A stretch of DNA of 64,000 nucleotides from Mesorhizobium amorphae (GCA_003240775.1 QFNI01000005.1:79986-143985); one strand, 5' to 3'; shown: positions 44,707-53,433, numbered from the stretch's first letter. Notes: a model not told the origin generated them from the letters alone. A program made the numbers and translations.

Positions 44707-45645
44707 GTGACGGAGCCGCGCCGCAGCGGGCCGCTCTGGGGCATCGCGCTCAAGGTCCTGTCGGTCCTGATCTTCGTGGGCATGCAGGTCAGCCTGAAAT
44801 CGGCGGGCCCTCTGCCGCCGGGCCAGCTCGTCTTCTTCCGCTCGTTCTTTGCGGTGTTTCCCATCATCGCCGTGCTCGCCTGGCGCCATGAGCTTGCCGG
44901 CGCGCTGCGCACCGCCCACCCCGTTTCCCACATCATCCGCGGCATGGTGGGCGTGTCCTCGATGGGCCTGGGCTTCTTCGCGCTGACGCTTCTGCCGCTG
45001 CCCGAATGGATCGCGCTCGGCTATGCCCAGCCGCTGATCGTGGTGATGATCGGCGCGCTCTTCATGGGTGAGACCGTGCGGCTCTGGCGCTGGGGGGCGG
45101 TCGCGGTGGGCTTCGTGGGCGTGGTCGTCATCTCCTGGCCCAAGCTCACGCTGTTCGCCCATCCCGAGGATTTCGGGCGCGGCGAGGCTTTGGGCGTGGT
45201 GGCCGCGCTTTCTGCCGCCGCCATCTCGGCGGTTGCGGTCACGCTCGTGCGGCGGCTCGTCCACACCGAGCGCACGGCGACCATCGTGCTCTGGTTCTCG
45301 CTCACGGGCTCGGCCGCGGCGCTGCTCACGCTGCCCTTCGGCTGGGCGCCGCTTTCGCCCGCCCAGGCGACGCTGCTCGTGCTCGCCGGGCTCTGCGGCG
45401 GCGTGGCGCAGCTTTTGATGACCGAAGCCTACCGCCACGCGCCTTTGTCGACGGTGGCGCCCTTCGAATACACCTCGATCATCGTGGGAACGGTGGTGGC
45501 TTTCCTGCTCTTCGACGAGGTGCCCACCGTCTATGTCGCGGTCGGCTCGGCCATCGTGGTGGCGTCTGGCCTCGTGATCATCTGGCGCGAGAGCCGGTTG
45601 AACGTCGCCCGCCTCAAGGCCCGCCAGATCTCGCCGCCGCAATAG
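44707..45645 (+). CDS. EamA/DMT-family transporter
   Basis: A 312-residue membrane protein with ten predicted helices in two EamA repeats, an inner-membrane transporter of the drug/metabolite superfamily with unknown substrate. Characteristic phrases are GQLVFFRSFFAVFPIIAVLA and the second-repeat GGVAQLLMTEAYRHAPLSTV. The GTG at 44707 is used but has no clear ribosome site. Just before it, an out-of-frame 27-codon ATG frame (44627-44710) ends in the overlapping TGA. That frame could be a leader peptide or the true N-terminus after a frameshift. Converges on the UDG gene. Confidence 0.82.
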   Translation: MTEPRRSGPLWGIALKVLSVLIFVGMQVSLKSAGPLPPGQLVFFRSFFAVFPIIAVLAWRHELAGALRTAHPVSHIIRGMVGVSSMGLGFFALTLLPLPEWIALGYAQPLIVVMIGALFMGETVRLWRWGAVAVGFVGVVVISWPKLTLFAHPEDFGRGEALGVVAALSAAAISAVAVTLVRRLVHTERTATIVLWFSLTGSAAALLTLPFGWAPLSPAQATLLVLAGLCGGVAQLLMTEAYRHAPLSTVAPFEYTSIIVGTVVAFLLFDEVPTVYVAVGSAIVVASGLVIIWRESRLNVARLKARQISPPQ

Positions 45646-45648
45646 GAG

Positions 45649-46470
45649 CTATCCCTCGCGCAGCTTGGCCTTGATCTCCAGGAAGTCGCGCCAGGCGAGC
45701 TTCTTGTGGGCGGGGTTGCGCAGAAGATAGGCCGGATGCAGCGTCGGCATGATCGGCATCTCCACCCCATCGGCGGTCCGATAGGTGCGCCACGTGCCCC
45801 TGAGCCGCATGATGCCGTCTGCCGCGCGCAGCAGAACCTTGGCCGACGAGCCCCCCAGCGCCACCAGCACGCGCGGGTTGGCGAGCGCGATCTGGCGCTC
45901 GATGAAGGGCCGGCAGATCTCGGTTTCGAGCGGCGTGGGCGTGCGGTTGCCCGGCGGCCGCCAGGGCAGGACGTTCGCCACATAGGCGCCGGTGCGGTCG
46001 ATGCCGATGGCTTCCAGCATCCGGTCGAGCAGCTGGCCCGAGCGGCCGACGAAGGGCAGGCCCTCGATGTCCTCGTCGCGCCCCGGCGCTTCGCCCACCA
46101 GCATCAGCGGCGCTTGCGGGTTGCCGTCGGAGAACACGATGTTCTTGGCGGTGAACTTCAGGTTGCAGCCGTTGAAGGCCTCCATCGCGGCCTTGAGCTC
46201 GTCCAAGGTCTGCGCCTTGGCCGCTTCCTCGCGCGCGAGGGCCGCCTGCCCCTCGTCGGGCACAGCCGTTGCGGCGGGGCGGATCGGGGGCGGGGGAGCG
46301 GGGGGGCGAAGGGCGGCGCGGGGTGCCTCGCGCTGCTGGGGCTTGGCTTCTGCCGCTTCCCGGAAACGGTCGACGGCCTCCTCGCCCACGGCATCCGTCA
46401 CCCCCGCTTCCCTGTAGAAGGAAAGCAGGCTTTCGAGATCGATCGCGCGGTCCTCGCCAGGCTTTGTCAT
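45649..46470 (-). CDS. Uracil-DNA glycosylase (family 4/5 type)
   Basis: A 273-residue glycosylase that removes uracil from DNA. After a Pro-rich N-terminal extension (about 45-75) the domain shows the uracil-pocket motif GEAPGRDED, FVGRSGQLLDRML, ANVLPWRPPGNRTPTP and the C-terminal LHPAYLLRNPAHKK. Family 4 enzymes use four Cys for a 4Fe-4S cluster. Here only two Cys are in likely places (NGCNLKF, EICRPF), as is usual for the alphaproteobacterial branch. The stop is 3 bp from the transporter stop. Confidence 0.88.
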   Translation of the reverse strand: MTKPGEDRAIDLESLLSFYREAGVTDAVGEEAVDRFREAAEAKPQQREAPRAALRPPAPPPPIRPAATAVPDEGQAALAREEAAKAQTLDELKAAMEAFNGCNLKFTAKNIVFSDGNPQAPLMLVGEAPGRDEDIEGLPFVGRSGQLLDRMLEAIGIDRTGAYVANVLPWRPPGNRTPTPLETEICRPFIERQIALANPRVLVALGGSSAKVLLRAADGIMRLRGTWRTYRTADGVEMPIMPTLHPAYLLRNPAHKKLAWRDFLEIKAKLREG

Positions 46471-46757
46471 GCCGGTCTTGTCCCTTTCCCGCGCGCCCGA
46501 TGCAAGATGCCGTGGAGGGAACGCATTTAGCGGCCGCTCGGGCCCCGTCGAAGGCTGGATTTACCTTCGCGTCATTCTAAAGTGCGCGACGACAGGGCGC
46601 GTATGCCCGAATGCCCGGATGGTCTAGGAGCCTTTCCTCGGGCACTGGTTGAAGCAAGCCGACTGCGTGAACTCCCCGGTCCGAACAAGGGGATGGACGA
46701 GCCAGCGGAATCAGAATGGGAAGGGCGCGGAGGTCGCAAAACCCCGCGGGCGCACGG

Positions 46758-48473
46758 ATGGACGAGATCGAACGCGAAAGCATGGAATTCGACGTGGTGA
46801 TCGTGGGCGGCGGGCCCGCGGGCCTCGCCGCCGCGATCCGGCTCAAGCAGGTGGCGCCCGACCTTTCGGTGGTGCTGCTCGAAAAGGGCGGCGAGGTGGG
46901 CGCGCATATCGTGTCGGGCGCGGTGGTCGATCCGATCGCCATCGACCAGCTCCTGCCCGACTGGCGCGACGATCCCGACCATCCCTTCAAGACGCCCGTC
47001 ACCGACGACCGCTTCTATTTCCTCGGCCATTCCGGCCAGATCCGCCTGCCCAACTTCCTGATGCCGCCCTTGATGAACAACCACGGCAACTACGTGGTCA
47101 GCCTGGGCAATGTGTGCCGCTGGCTCGCCACCAAGGCCGAGGCGCTCGGCGTCGAGATCTATCCGGGCTTTGCGGGCGCGGACCTCGTGCTCGACGATGC
47201 CGGTCGCGTGACGGGCGTCACCACGGGCGACATGGGCGTGGAGCGCTCGGGCGAGCGCGGCCCGAGCTTTGCGCCGGGCATGGCCTTGATGGGCAAATAC
47301 GTGCTGGTCGCCGAAGGCGCGCGCGGCTCGCTCGCCAAGAAGCTGATCGCGCGCTTCAAGCTCGACGAGGGCCGCGAGCCGCCGAAATTCGGCATCGGCC
47401 TCAAGGAAGTGTGGGAGATTGCGCCCGAAAAGCACAAGGCGGGCCTCGTGCAGCACTCCTTCGGCTGGCCGCTCGGCGGGCGCACGGGCGGCGGCTCGTT
47501 CCTCTACCACCTCGAAGGCAACCTCGTTTCCGTGGGCTTCGTGGTCCACCTCAACTACAAGAACCCCTATCTCTCGCCCTTCGAGGAGTTCCAGCGCTTC
47601 AAGGACCACCCCTCCGTGCGCGAGACCTTCGAGGGGGGGAAACGCCTGTCCTACGGCGCGCGCGCCATCACCGAGGGCGGCTGGCAGTCGGTTCCCAAGC
47701 TCGTCTTCCCCGGCGGCGCCCTGATCGGCTGCTCGGCGGGCTTCGTGAACGTGCCGCGCATCAAGGGCTCCCACAACGCCATGCTGTCGGGCATGATGGC
47801 GGCCGAAAAAGTGGCCGAAGCGCTTTCAGCCGGCCGCGCCAATGACGAGCTCGACGCCTACGAGAACGAATGGCGCGCTTCGCCCATCGGCCAGGACCTC
47901 AAGCGCGTGCGCAACGTCAAGCCGCTCTGGTCGAAGTTCGGCACGCTCTTCGGCATCGGGCTGGGCGGGTTGGACATGTGGACCAACCAGCTCTTCGGCT
48001 TTTCCTTCTTCGGCACCATGAAGCACGGCAAGCCCGACTATGCGACGCTCGAGCCCGCCGACAAGCACAAGCGCATCCACTATCCCAAGCCCGACGGCGT
48101 CGTGACCTTCGACCGCCTGTCGTCCGTGTTTTTGTCCAACACCAACCACGAGGAGGACCAGCCGGTCCACCTCCAGGTGCGCGACATGGCGCTCCAGAAG
48201 TCGTCCGAATACGAGGTCTATGCCGGGCCTTCCACGCGCTACTGCCCGGCCGGCGTCTACGAGTGGGTGGACAAGGACGGCAACGGCCTGACGGGCGGCC
48301 CGCTTTCGCCCGAAAAGGGCGGCGACCGCACCCACCACGACCCCAACGCACGCTTCGTGATCAACGCGCAGAACTGCGTCCACTGCAAGACGTGTGACAT
48401 CAAGGACCCCAACCAGAACATCAACTGGGTGCCGCCCCAGGGCGGCGAAGGTCCGGTCTACCCCAACATGTGA
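46758..48473 (+). CDS. Electron transfer flavoprotein-ubiquinone oxidoreductase
   Basis: A 571-residue ETF-QO that passes electrons from ETF, loaded by acyl-CoA and other dehydrogenases, to ubiquinone at the membrane. An FAD-binding Rossmann motif VVIVGGGPAGLAAAIRLKQ opens the protein; the C-terminal ferredoxin-like domain has NCVHCKTCDIKDP plus an upstream Cys for a 4Fe-4S cluster (STRYCPAGVYEW). The ATG at 46758 (MDEIERESMEFDVV) matches family N-termini. ETF subunit genes are not in the window. Confidence 0.93.
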   Translation: MDEIERESMEFDVVIVGGGPAGLAAAIRLKQVAPDLSVVLLEKGGEVGAHIVSGAVVDPIAIDQLLPDWRDDPDHPFKTPVTDDRFYFLGHSGQIRLPNFLMPPLMNNHGNYVVSLGNVCRWLATKAEALGVEIYPGFAGADLVLDDAGRVTGVTTGDMGVERSGERGPSFAPGMALMGKYVLVAEGARGSLAKKLIARFKLDEGREPPKFGIGLKEVWEIAPEKHKAGLVQHSFGWPLGGRTGGGSFLYHLEGNLVSVGFVVHLNYKNPYLSPFEEFQRFKDHPSVRETFEGGKRLSYGARAITEGGWQSVPKLVFPGGALIGCSAGFVNVPRIKGSHNAMLSGMMAAEKVAEALSAGRANDELDAYENEWRASPIGQDLKRVRNVKPLWSKFGTLFGIGLGGLDMWTNQLFGFSFFGTMKHGKPDYATLEPADKHKRIHYPKPDGVVTFDRLSSVFLSNTNHEEDQPVHLQVRDMALQKSSEYEVYAGPSTRYCPAGVYEWVDKDGNGLTGGPLSPEKGGDRTHHDPNARFVINAQNCVHCKTCDIKDPNQNINWVPPQGGEGPVYPNM

Positions 48474-48574
48474 TTCCGGCATCCCGGCAGGTGAGGCAAT
48501 CCGCCCCACTTGCCGAGTTGCACTCCCCCGCCCGCTGTGTTCCTCTTTGGGAACACGGGGTTGGGAACTTTTCG

Positions 48575-49171
48575 ATGCGCAGGCTCGCAATGGCGGCGTT
48601 CGCCGCAGCAACGCTTCTCGGCATGGGCACGGCTTCGGCGGATGTGCGCGTCGAGACCGCCACCAAGTTCTACACGATCAAGGGCAAGTCGGGCGTCGAC
48701 CTGATCCGCAACATGGACCGCCGCGGCCCCCGCAGCGGCCTCATGGCGCGCGCCATCGCCCAGACGAGCTACACGGTGGGCTGGGAGTTCGGCTGGGACC
48801 GCGACGGCTCCTCCTGCAGGCTGCGCTCGGCCGACGGCCTGCTCGACGTCACCTACACCTATCCCAAGCTCTCGGGCGGCCAGACGGCCGCCGTGGTGCG
48901 CCGCTGGAACCGCTTCATCAAGGGCGTGACGATCCACGAGGAGCACCACGGCAAGCTCGCCCACCAGATGGTGCGCTCCGCCGAGCGCGCGGTGGCGGGC
49001 ATCAAGACCCGCAACGACCCGCGCTGCCGCAAGGCCCAGGCCGAGGCCAAGAAGCGCATCGGCAAGGTCTATGCGCAGTATGAGGCGCGGCAGGTGAAGT
49101 TCGACAAGATCGAACACGCCCAAGGCGGCAATGTGTTCCGGCTGCTGTCGGGCCTTGCGGGCGAGAGGTAG
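48575..49171 (+). CDS. DUF922 family secreted metalloprotease-like protein
   Basis: A 198-residue protein with signal peptide (MAAFAAATLLGMGTASA, cut near residue 22) and the DUF922 domain. Zinc-binding motif HEEHHG appears within GVTIHEEHHGKLAHQMVRSA, and the C-terminal helical tail is Lys/Arg-rich. DUF922 proteins are predicted Zn-dependent proteases of the periplasm. The ATG at 48575 lies behind TTGGGAAC. A composite repeat follows the gene. Confidence 0.78.
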   Translation: MRRLAMAAFAAATLLGMGTASADVRVETATKFYTIKGKSGVDLIRNMDRRGPRSGLMARAIAQTSYTVGWEFGWDRDGSSCRLRSADGLLDVTYTYPKLSGGQTAAVVRRWNRFIKGVTIHEEHHGKLAHQMVRSAERAVAGIKTRNDPRCRKAQAEAKKRIGKVYAQYEARQVKFDKIEHAQGGNVFRLLSGLAGER

Positions 49172-49200
49172 GGCTTTTCGGCTCGGAGGGGGCGCAGTTT

Positions 49201-49448
49201 AGGCTCGAACGCCCGAAGCCATGCGAACGGGGTGAAGGGCGACGGCCGTAGGCCGGTCCAAAGCCATAGAGATGGCTTTGGAAGCCCTGAACGCCCTGAG
49301 CCATGCGAAGGGCTAGGATAAAGCGCGCAAACCTCTCCGCCCCCCTCCCCCTTGAGGGGAGGGGTTAGGGGTGGGGGTGAACTGAATGACCGGATGAGCG
49401 GTGGAGGGGTTACCCCCACCCCTTACCCCTCCCCTCAAGGGGGAGGGG
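49201..49448. repeat. Composite palindromic intergenic repeat, copy 2
   Basis: It has the same parts in the same order as copy 1 at 15833-16095: GGCGACGGCCGTAGGCCGG, AAGCCATAGAGATGGCTTT, GAGCCATGCGAAGG, then 37-bp inverted arms at 49342-49378 and 49412-49448. The arms differ from copy 1 at only a few bases. It fills the gap between the DUF922 gene and the convergent amn gene. Confidence 0.85.
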
Positions 49449-49468
49449 AAGCTTGCGGCGTTGGTGAT

Positions 49469-50971
49469 TTACTGAAACGCCGTTTCCGAGAACGACCGCA
49501 GCTTGCGCGAATGCAGGCGGTCGGGCGGCATCTCGGCCAGCTTCTCCATCGCGCGGATGCCGATCGAAAGGTGCTGCGCCACCTGGCGCTTGTAGAAATC
49601 CGTGGCCATGCCCGGCAGCTTCAACTCGCCGTGCAGCGGCCGGTCGGACACGCAGAGCAGCGTGCCGTAGGGCACGCGGAAGCGGAAGCCGTTGGCGGCG
49701 ATGGTGGCCGATTCCATGTCGAGCGCGATGGCGCGTGACTGGGAAAGCCGCTGCACCGGCCCGCGCTGGTCGCGCAGTTCCCAGTTGCGGTTGTCGATGG
49801 TCGCGACCGTGCCCGTGCGCATGATGCGCTTGAGATCGTACCCGTCGAGCCCCGTGACTTCCGCCACCGCCTCCTGCAGCGCCACCTGAACCTCGGCCAG
49901 CGGCGGGATCGGCACCCAGACGGGCAGGTCGTCGTCGAGCACGTGGTCTTCGCGCACATAGGCATGCGCCAGCACGTAGTCGCCCAGGTTCTGCGTGTTG
50001 CGAAGCCCCGCGCAGTGGCCGAGCATCAGCCAGGCATGCGGGCGCAGCACCGCGATGTGGTCGGTGATGGTCTTGGCGTTGGAGGGGCCGACGCCGATAT
50101 TGACCATGGTGATGCCGCCCGAACCGGGCTTGACGAGGTGATAGGCCGGCATCTGCGGCATGCGGGGCGGGGTGGCGCCTTCCTCGGGATGCGTCTCGCC
50201 CGCGCGCGTGATCATGTTGCCGGGCTCGATGAAGGCCGTGTAGCCCCCGCCGCCATCGGCCATCAGGTTGCGCGCATAGGTGCAGAACTCGTCGATGTAG
50301 AAGCCGTAATTGGTGAACAGCACGAAGTTCTGGAAATGCGAGGGGCTGGTCGCCGTGTAGTGGCTGAGCCTGTGCAGCGAATAGTCGATGCGCTGGGCGG
50401 TGAAGGGGGCGAGCGGCATGGGCTCGCCCGTCATCGCCTCGAAGGTGCCGTTGGCGATGTGGTCGTCGGTGCCCTTCAGGTCGGGCACGTCGAAGATGTC
50501 GCGAAGCGGCCGGTCGAGCTTGTCGGCGATCGAGCCGTCCACATGCGTGCCTTCCAGAAAGGCGAAATGCAGCGGGATCGGCGTCTCGGATTCCGACACC
50601 GTGATCCCGATCCCGTGGTTGCGCATGATCAGCTTGAACTGCTCCACGAGATAGCTCTCGAAGAGGTCGGGCCGGGTCACGGTGGTGGCGTAGTGGCCGG
50701 GCGTGGGCATGTGGCCATAGGCCAGGCGCGAGTCGATGTTGCCGTAGGAAACGCTGGTCACGCTCGCTTCGGGATAGAAGGCGCGGAAGCGGCGCGGCGT
50801 CTCGGGCGTCTCGCCCAGCGAGGCGAAGGCCTCGCGCAGAAACAGCGTGTTGCGCTCGTAGAGCGCCTGCAGCGCCCGGACGGCCGCCTCCGCATCGTCG
50901 AAGGTCTGGCGCGGCGCGGGCTCGGGCGTGACGATCGCATCGATCGCCTGGGGGTAAACTCTCTTGTCCAT
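49469..50971 (-). CDS. amn: AMP nucleosidase
   Basis: A 500-residue enzyme that cleaves AMP to adenine and ribose 5-phosphate, regulating adenylate pools. N-terminal AMN domain (about 1-170) is followed by a PNP/UDP phosphorylase-like domain with MVNIGVGPSNAKTITDHIAV, MLGHCAGLRNTQNLGDYVLA and ALDMESATIAANGFRFRVPY, the purine-binding part. Length is normal. Converges on the repeat behind the DUF922 gene. Confidence 0.93.
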   Translation of the reverse strand: MDKRVYPQAIDAIVTPEPAPRQTFDDAEAAVRALQALYERNTLFLREAFASLGETPETPRRFRAFYPEASVTSVSYGNIDSRLAYGHMPTPGHYATTVTRPDLFESYLVEQFKLIMRNHGIGITVSESETPIPLHFAFLEGTHVDGSIADKLDRPLRDIFDVPDLKGTDDHIANGTFEAMTGEPMPLAPFTAQRIDYSLHRLSHYTATSPSHFQNFVLFTNYGFYIDEFCTYARNLMADGGGGYTAFIEPGNMITRAGETHPEEGATPPRMPQMPAYHLVKPGSGGITMVNIGVGPSNAKTITDHIAVLRPHAWLMLGHCAGLRNTQNLGDYVLAHAYVREDHVLDDDLPVWVPIPPLAEVQVALQEAVAEVTGLDGYDLKRIMRTGTVATIDNRNWELRDQRGPVQRLSQSRAIALDMESATIAANGFRFRVPYGTLLCVSDRPLHGELKLPGMATDFYKRQVAQHLSIGIRAMEKLAEMPPDRLHSRKLRSFSETAFQ

Positions 50972-51047
50972 GGGCCCTTATAAAGGGTCCGGAGGTGGCT
51001 GAGGAGGGGAGGGCTTCCGCGAAACAGCTTCCTTTTGCGGGGAAATC

Positions 51048-51239
51048 TCAGGCGCGCTGGAGCGAGACCAGAAGCACGAAGCCGATGCCGCCCTTCTGCT
51101 GCTTGGGCGCCTCGATCACGCCTTCGGCCACCTGGGGGTCGACGGTGGCGAGCACGGGGGCGGCGAGCGCCAGAAGCAGGAACGCCGCGCGCAGCACACT
51201 TGCCAGAACATGGAAAAGTTGTGGGCGCGGAAGCGTCAT
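51048..51239 (-). CDS. Small membrane protein, second gene of a pair
   Basis: A 63-residue protein with one hydrophobic helix (ASVLRAAFLLLALAAPVLAT at about 13-32), either a signal or an anchor, and a short tail VDPQVAEGVIEAPKQQKGG that runs into a second hydrophobic stretch GIGFVLLVSLQ. GAGGAG lies upstream of the ATG at 51239. It follows another small membrane protein by 13 bp. No family recognised. Confidence 0.55.
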   Translation of the reverse strand: MTLPRPQLFHVLASVLRAAFLLLALAAPVLATVDPQVAEGVIEAPKQQKGGIGFVLLVSLQRA

Positions 51240-51252
51240 GATGGGTGTCTCC

Positions 51253-51417
51253 TCAACTCCAGTTCAGGGCGATCGGGCATGCGGCACCGGGCTCGCAGCT
51301 TTCCTGGCCGAGCGTGGTGAACCGCTTGGCGCGGGCGTTCTCCTCCACCACCGCGGACAGGAAAGCGCCGAACAGCGCGACCAGAATGCAGACGATGGTG
51401 AAGCGGCGCGCGAGCAT
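51253..51417 (-). CDS. Small single-pass membrane protein, first gene of a pair
   Basis: A 54-residue protein with a single transmembrane helix (TIVCILVALFGAFLSAVV at about 7-24) and a short exposed tail with two Cys (ESCEPGAACPIALNWS). AAGGGA precedes the ATG at 51417; the longer frame to 51486 lacks a ribosome site. It is co-directional with the next small gene, so the two probably form one transcript. Unknown function. Confidence 0.55.
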   Translation of the reverse strand: MLARRFTIVCILVALFGAFLSAVVEENARAKRFTTLGQESCEPGAACPIALNWS

Positions 51418-51608
51418 GGTCCGGTCCCTTGAATGTGGCGCAATCTGGGCCACATGCGCTGAACTCGCCCTGACCCCGCCATTCATCCGAAGTTCAGAAA
51501 GCGGCGGGCCGGGCGGGGGGTGAATGCTGGAACTCCAGCGAAATCAGAGACTTGAAGCCTTCGGGTGAATCACCACTTGCCCGAAATGCCTGCGAAAGGA
51601 TGCTTTTC

Positions 51609-52322
51609 ATGCCGCTCGACCCCGCCGACGCAAAGCCGATCGCGCTCCATTACTGGCCGACGCCGAATGGCTGGAAAGTGTCGATCATGCTGGAGGAACT
51701 GGGTGCGCCCTACGAGGTGCATTACGTCAACATCGGCAAGGGCGAGCAGTTCGCGCCCGACTTTTTGGCCATCGCGCCCAACAACCGGATGCCGGCCATC
51801 GTCGATCCCGACGGGCCGGGGGGCGAGCCGATCTCGGTCTTCGAGTCGGGCGCCATCCTGCAATATCTCGGCCGCAAGTTCGGCCAGTTCTACCCCACCG
51901 ATGAGCGCAAGCGCACGGATGTGGAGCAGTGGCTGTTCTGGCAGATGGGGGGCCTGGGCCCCATGGCCGGCCAGGCGCACCACTTCCGGCAATATGCGCC
52001 CGAGAAGATCCAGTATGGCATCGACCGCTACACCAACGAGGTGAACCGGCTCTACGGCGTGATGAACAAGCGCCTGGCCGACCGGCCATACCTGGCCGGC
52101 GAGTATTCGATCGCCGACATCGCCTGCGTGGGCTGGATCAGGCCCCACCAGAACCAGGGCCAGGATCTCAACGACTTCCCCCACCTCAAGACGTGGTTCG
52201 AGACCGTGATGGCGCGGCCCGCCGTGATCCGTGGGCTTGCCGTGGGCGAAGAGAAGCGCTCCAACATCGCCAGGGACGACGAGGCCCAGAAGATCCTGTT
52301 CGGCCAGCGCGCCCGCGACTGA
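51609..52322 (+). CDS. Glutathione S-transferase family protein (YfcG/Ure2-like)
   Basis: A 237-residue thioredoxin-fold GST: NGWKVSIMLEELGAPYEVHY at the active site end, then NNRMPAIVDPDG and the all-helical C-terminal domain with the N-capping SIADIACVGW. The sequence around NIGKGEQFAPDFLAIAPNNR is that of the Nu-class/YfcG group, which binds glutathione and has disulfide-bond reductase activity. The ATG at 51609 has AAAGGA 8 bp before it, better than ATG 51600. Confidence 0.88.
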   Translation: MPLDPADAKPIALHYWPTPNGWKVSIMLEELGAPYEVHYVNIGKGEQFAPDFLAIAPNNRMPAIVDPDGPGGEPISVFESGAILQYLGRKFGQFYPTDERKRTDVEQWLFWQMGGLGPMAGQAHHFRQYAPEKIQYGIDRYTNEVNRLYGVMNKRLADRPYLAGEYSIADIACVGWIRPHQNQGQDLNDFPHLKTWFETVMARPAVIRGLAVGEEKRSNIARDDEAQKILFGQRARD

Positions 52323-52357
52323 GACCCCTCCGGCCCCTGAGCCCGGCGATCACTAAA

Positions 52358-52386
52358 GGGGGAGGGGTGGCTTGACCCCCCTCCCC
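52358..52386. terminator. GC hairpin between convergent genes
   Basis: GGGGGAGGGG (52358-52367) pairs with CCCCCCTCCCC (52376-52386) over an 8-nt loop, 36 bp after the GST stop. No T-run. The C/G-rich arms resemble those of the composite repeats. Likely a transcript-end hairpin. Confidence 0.45.
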
Positions 52387-52400
52387 ATGCCTTTCCCCTA

Positions 52401-52417
52401 AAAGTGCGAAGCGGTTT
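52401..52417. repeat. 17-bp dispersed repeat core
   Basis: AAAGTGCGAAGCGGTTT is identical to the core at 27714-27730 (opposite strand) and close to the cores at 28243 and 28298. A CTAGAGC follows at about 52448, as at the ends of the 27640 element. Confidence 0.7.
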
Positions 52418-52446
52418 TGCGTCCGGAAAGGCGCGAGAACAGAGAG

Positions 52447-52791
52447 CTAGAGCCGCGACCAATTCTCGTTGCGGCAGATGAGCCCGCCCAGCACGCAGCC
52501 GCCGAGCTTGAGCGTGTTGCCCGAAAGCGAAGCCTTGCCCGAATAGGTCTTGTCGTTCGCGGGGTCGGTGATCTTGCCCTCGTAGCGGCCTTCGCCGGCC
52601 GCCGAGAAGGTGCCGATCCGCTTGCCCGAATGCTGGCCGCTTTTGAGCGTGATGCAGTAGCTCCCCCCGCACGAGGCGATCGCAGCCGTCGCCCCGCTCT
52701 TGGTGCGCCAGCTTCCCTCGATCGGGTCGGCGGACGCCGCTCCCATGCCGAGCGCCAGGAGGCCAGCGGCCACCATCATGATCTTGTGCAT
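52447..52791 (-). CDS. DUF2147 family secreted protein
   Basis: A 114-residue protein with signal peptide (MMVAAGLLALGMGAASA, cut near residue 21) and a DUF2147 domain: DPIEGSWRTKSGATAAIASC, RYEGKITDPANDKTYSGKAS and the final LKLGGCVLGGLICRNENWSR. Four Cys may form disulfides. The family is periplasmic and of unknown role. GGAGGAG precedes the ATG at 52791; the open frame to 52941 is not coding by its composition. Confidence 0.78.
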   Translation of the reverse strand: MHKIMMVAAGLLALGMGAASADPIEGSWRTKSGATAAIASCGGSYCITLKSGQHSGKRIGTFSAAGEGRYEGKITDPANDKTYSGKASLSGNTLKLGGCVLGGLICRNENWSRL

Positions 52792-53166
52792 TCCCGTCTC
52801 CTCCCGAGAGGCGAGGCCCGCACGATGCAGGCGCCCTCTGCAGCCCACGCTATTCCAGCCCTCCGGCCAAGGAAAGGCGACGCGTCTTGTCCCCCGAGCT
52901 CGTGCCGTGGTTAGCCAAAGGTTTCCGGCGACCTCATGCATTTGAAGCCGATTTTAGGCGAAAGCCAGCGTTCCCGCGCCCTTCGATGCTTAACGGTTTC
53001 TCACGTTAAGATGCAGTTCAGTCTTTGTTTTCAGCCAGTTAAGCACGGCGTTTAAGCGCGTGTTCAAGCCTCTGCTTCATTCTCGAAAGCATCGAAAGAG
53101 CGAAAAACAGTCCAGCACAAGAACAGGACATCTCGCTCGCAGGGCCGAAGACAAAGGGACAAGGCG
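52792..53166. other. Intergenic region with TTAA-type dyads
   Basis: These 375 bp lie between divergent genes. A 7-bp dyad CTTAACG (52989-52995)/CGTTAAG (53004-53010) with 8-bp spacer is followed by further TTAAG and TTTAAG motifs at about 53039-53055. Their spacing (12 and 9 bp) does not fit the CtrA N7 consensus. The dyad may be an operator for the Sel1-like gene at 53167. No gene seen. Confidence 0.4.
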
Positions 53167-53433
53167 ATGGCACGGTTTGAGATGTTCGAAGTCGGTCAGG
53201 GCGCAGGCGGCACCGCCGCCCAAGCCGACATCCTCTTCGAGCTCGGCATGATGTATGCGACGGGTCGCGACTGCGAGGTCGACCTGGTGACCGCCCACAA
53301 GTGGTTCAACATCGCAGCCATCAAGGGCTCCGCCCGCGCAGCCGGAATGCGGGCCGAGCTTTCGGCGGCGATGAGCAAGACCGAGATCGCCCGGGCGCTC
53401 CGTGAAGCCCGCGCCTGGATGACGGTGCACTGA
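53167..53433 (+). CDS. Small Sel1-repeat protein
   Basis: An 88-residue cytoplasmic protein holding about one Sel1-like repeat (ILFELGMMYATGRDCEVDLV then AHKWFNIAAIKGSARAAGMR). These short one-repeat proteins are frequent in Hyphomicrobiales and are thought to mediate protein contacts. The ATG at 53167 has AAGGGACAAGG upstream. It stands alone, converging on hisC. Confidence 0.75.
   Translation: MARFEMFEVGQGAGGTAAQADILFELGMMYATGRDCEVDLVTAHKWFNIAAIKGSARAAGMRAELSAAMSKTEIARALREARAWMTVH

Noticed and set aside
52989..53055. CtrA boxes in the TTAA-rich region upstream of the Sel1-like gene
   Set aside because: The half-sites are spaced 12 and 9 bp, not 7, and do not fit the consensus.
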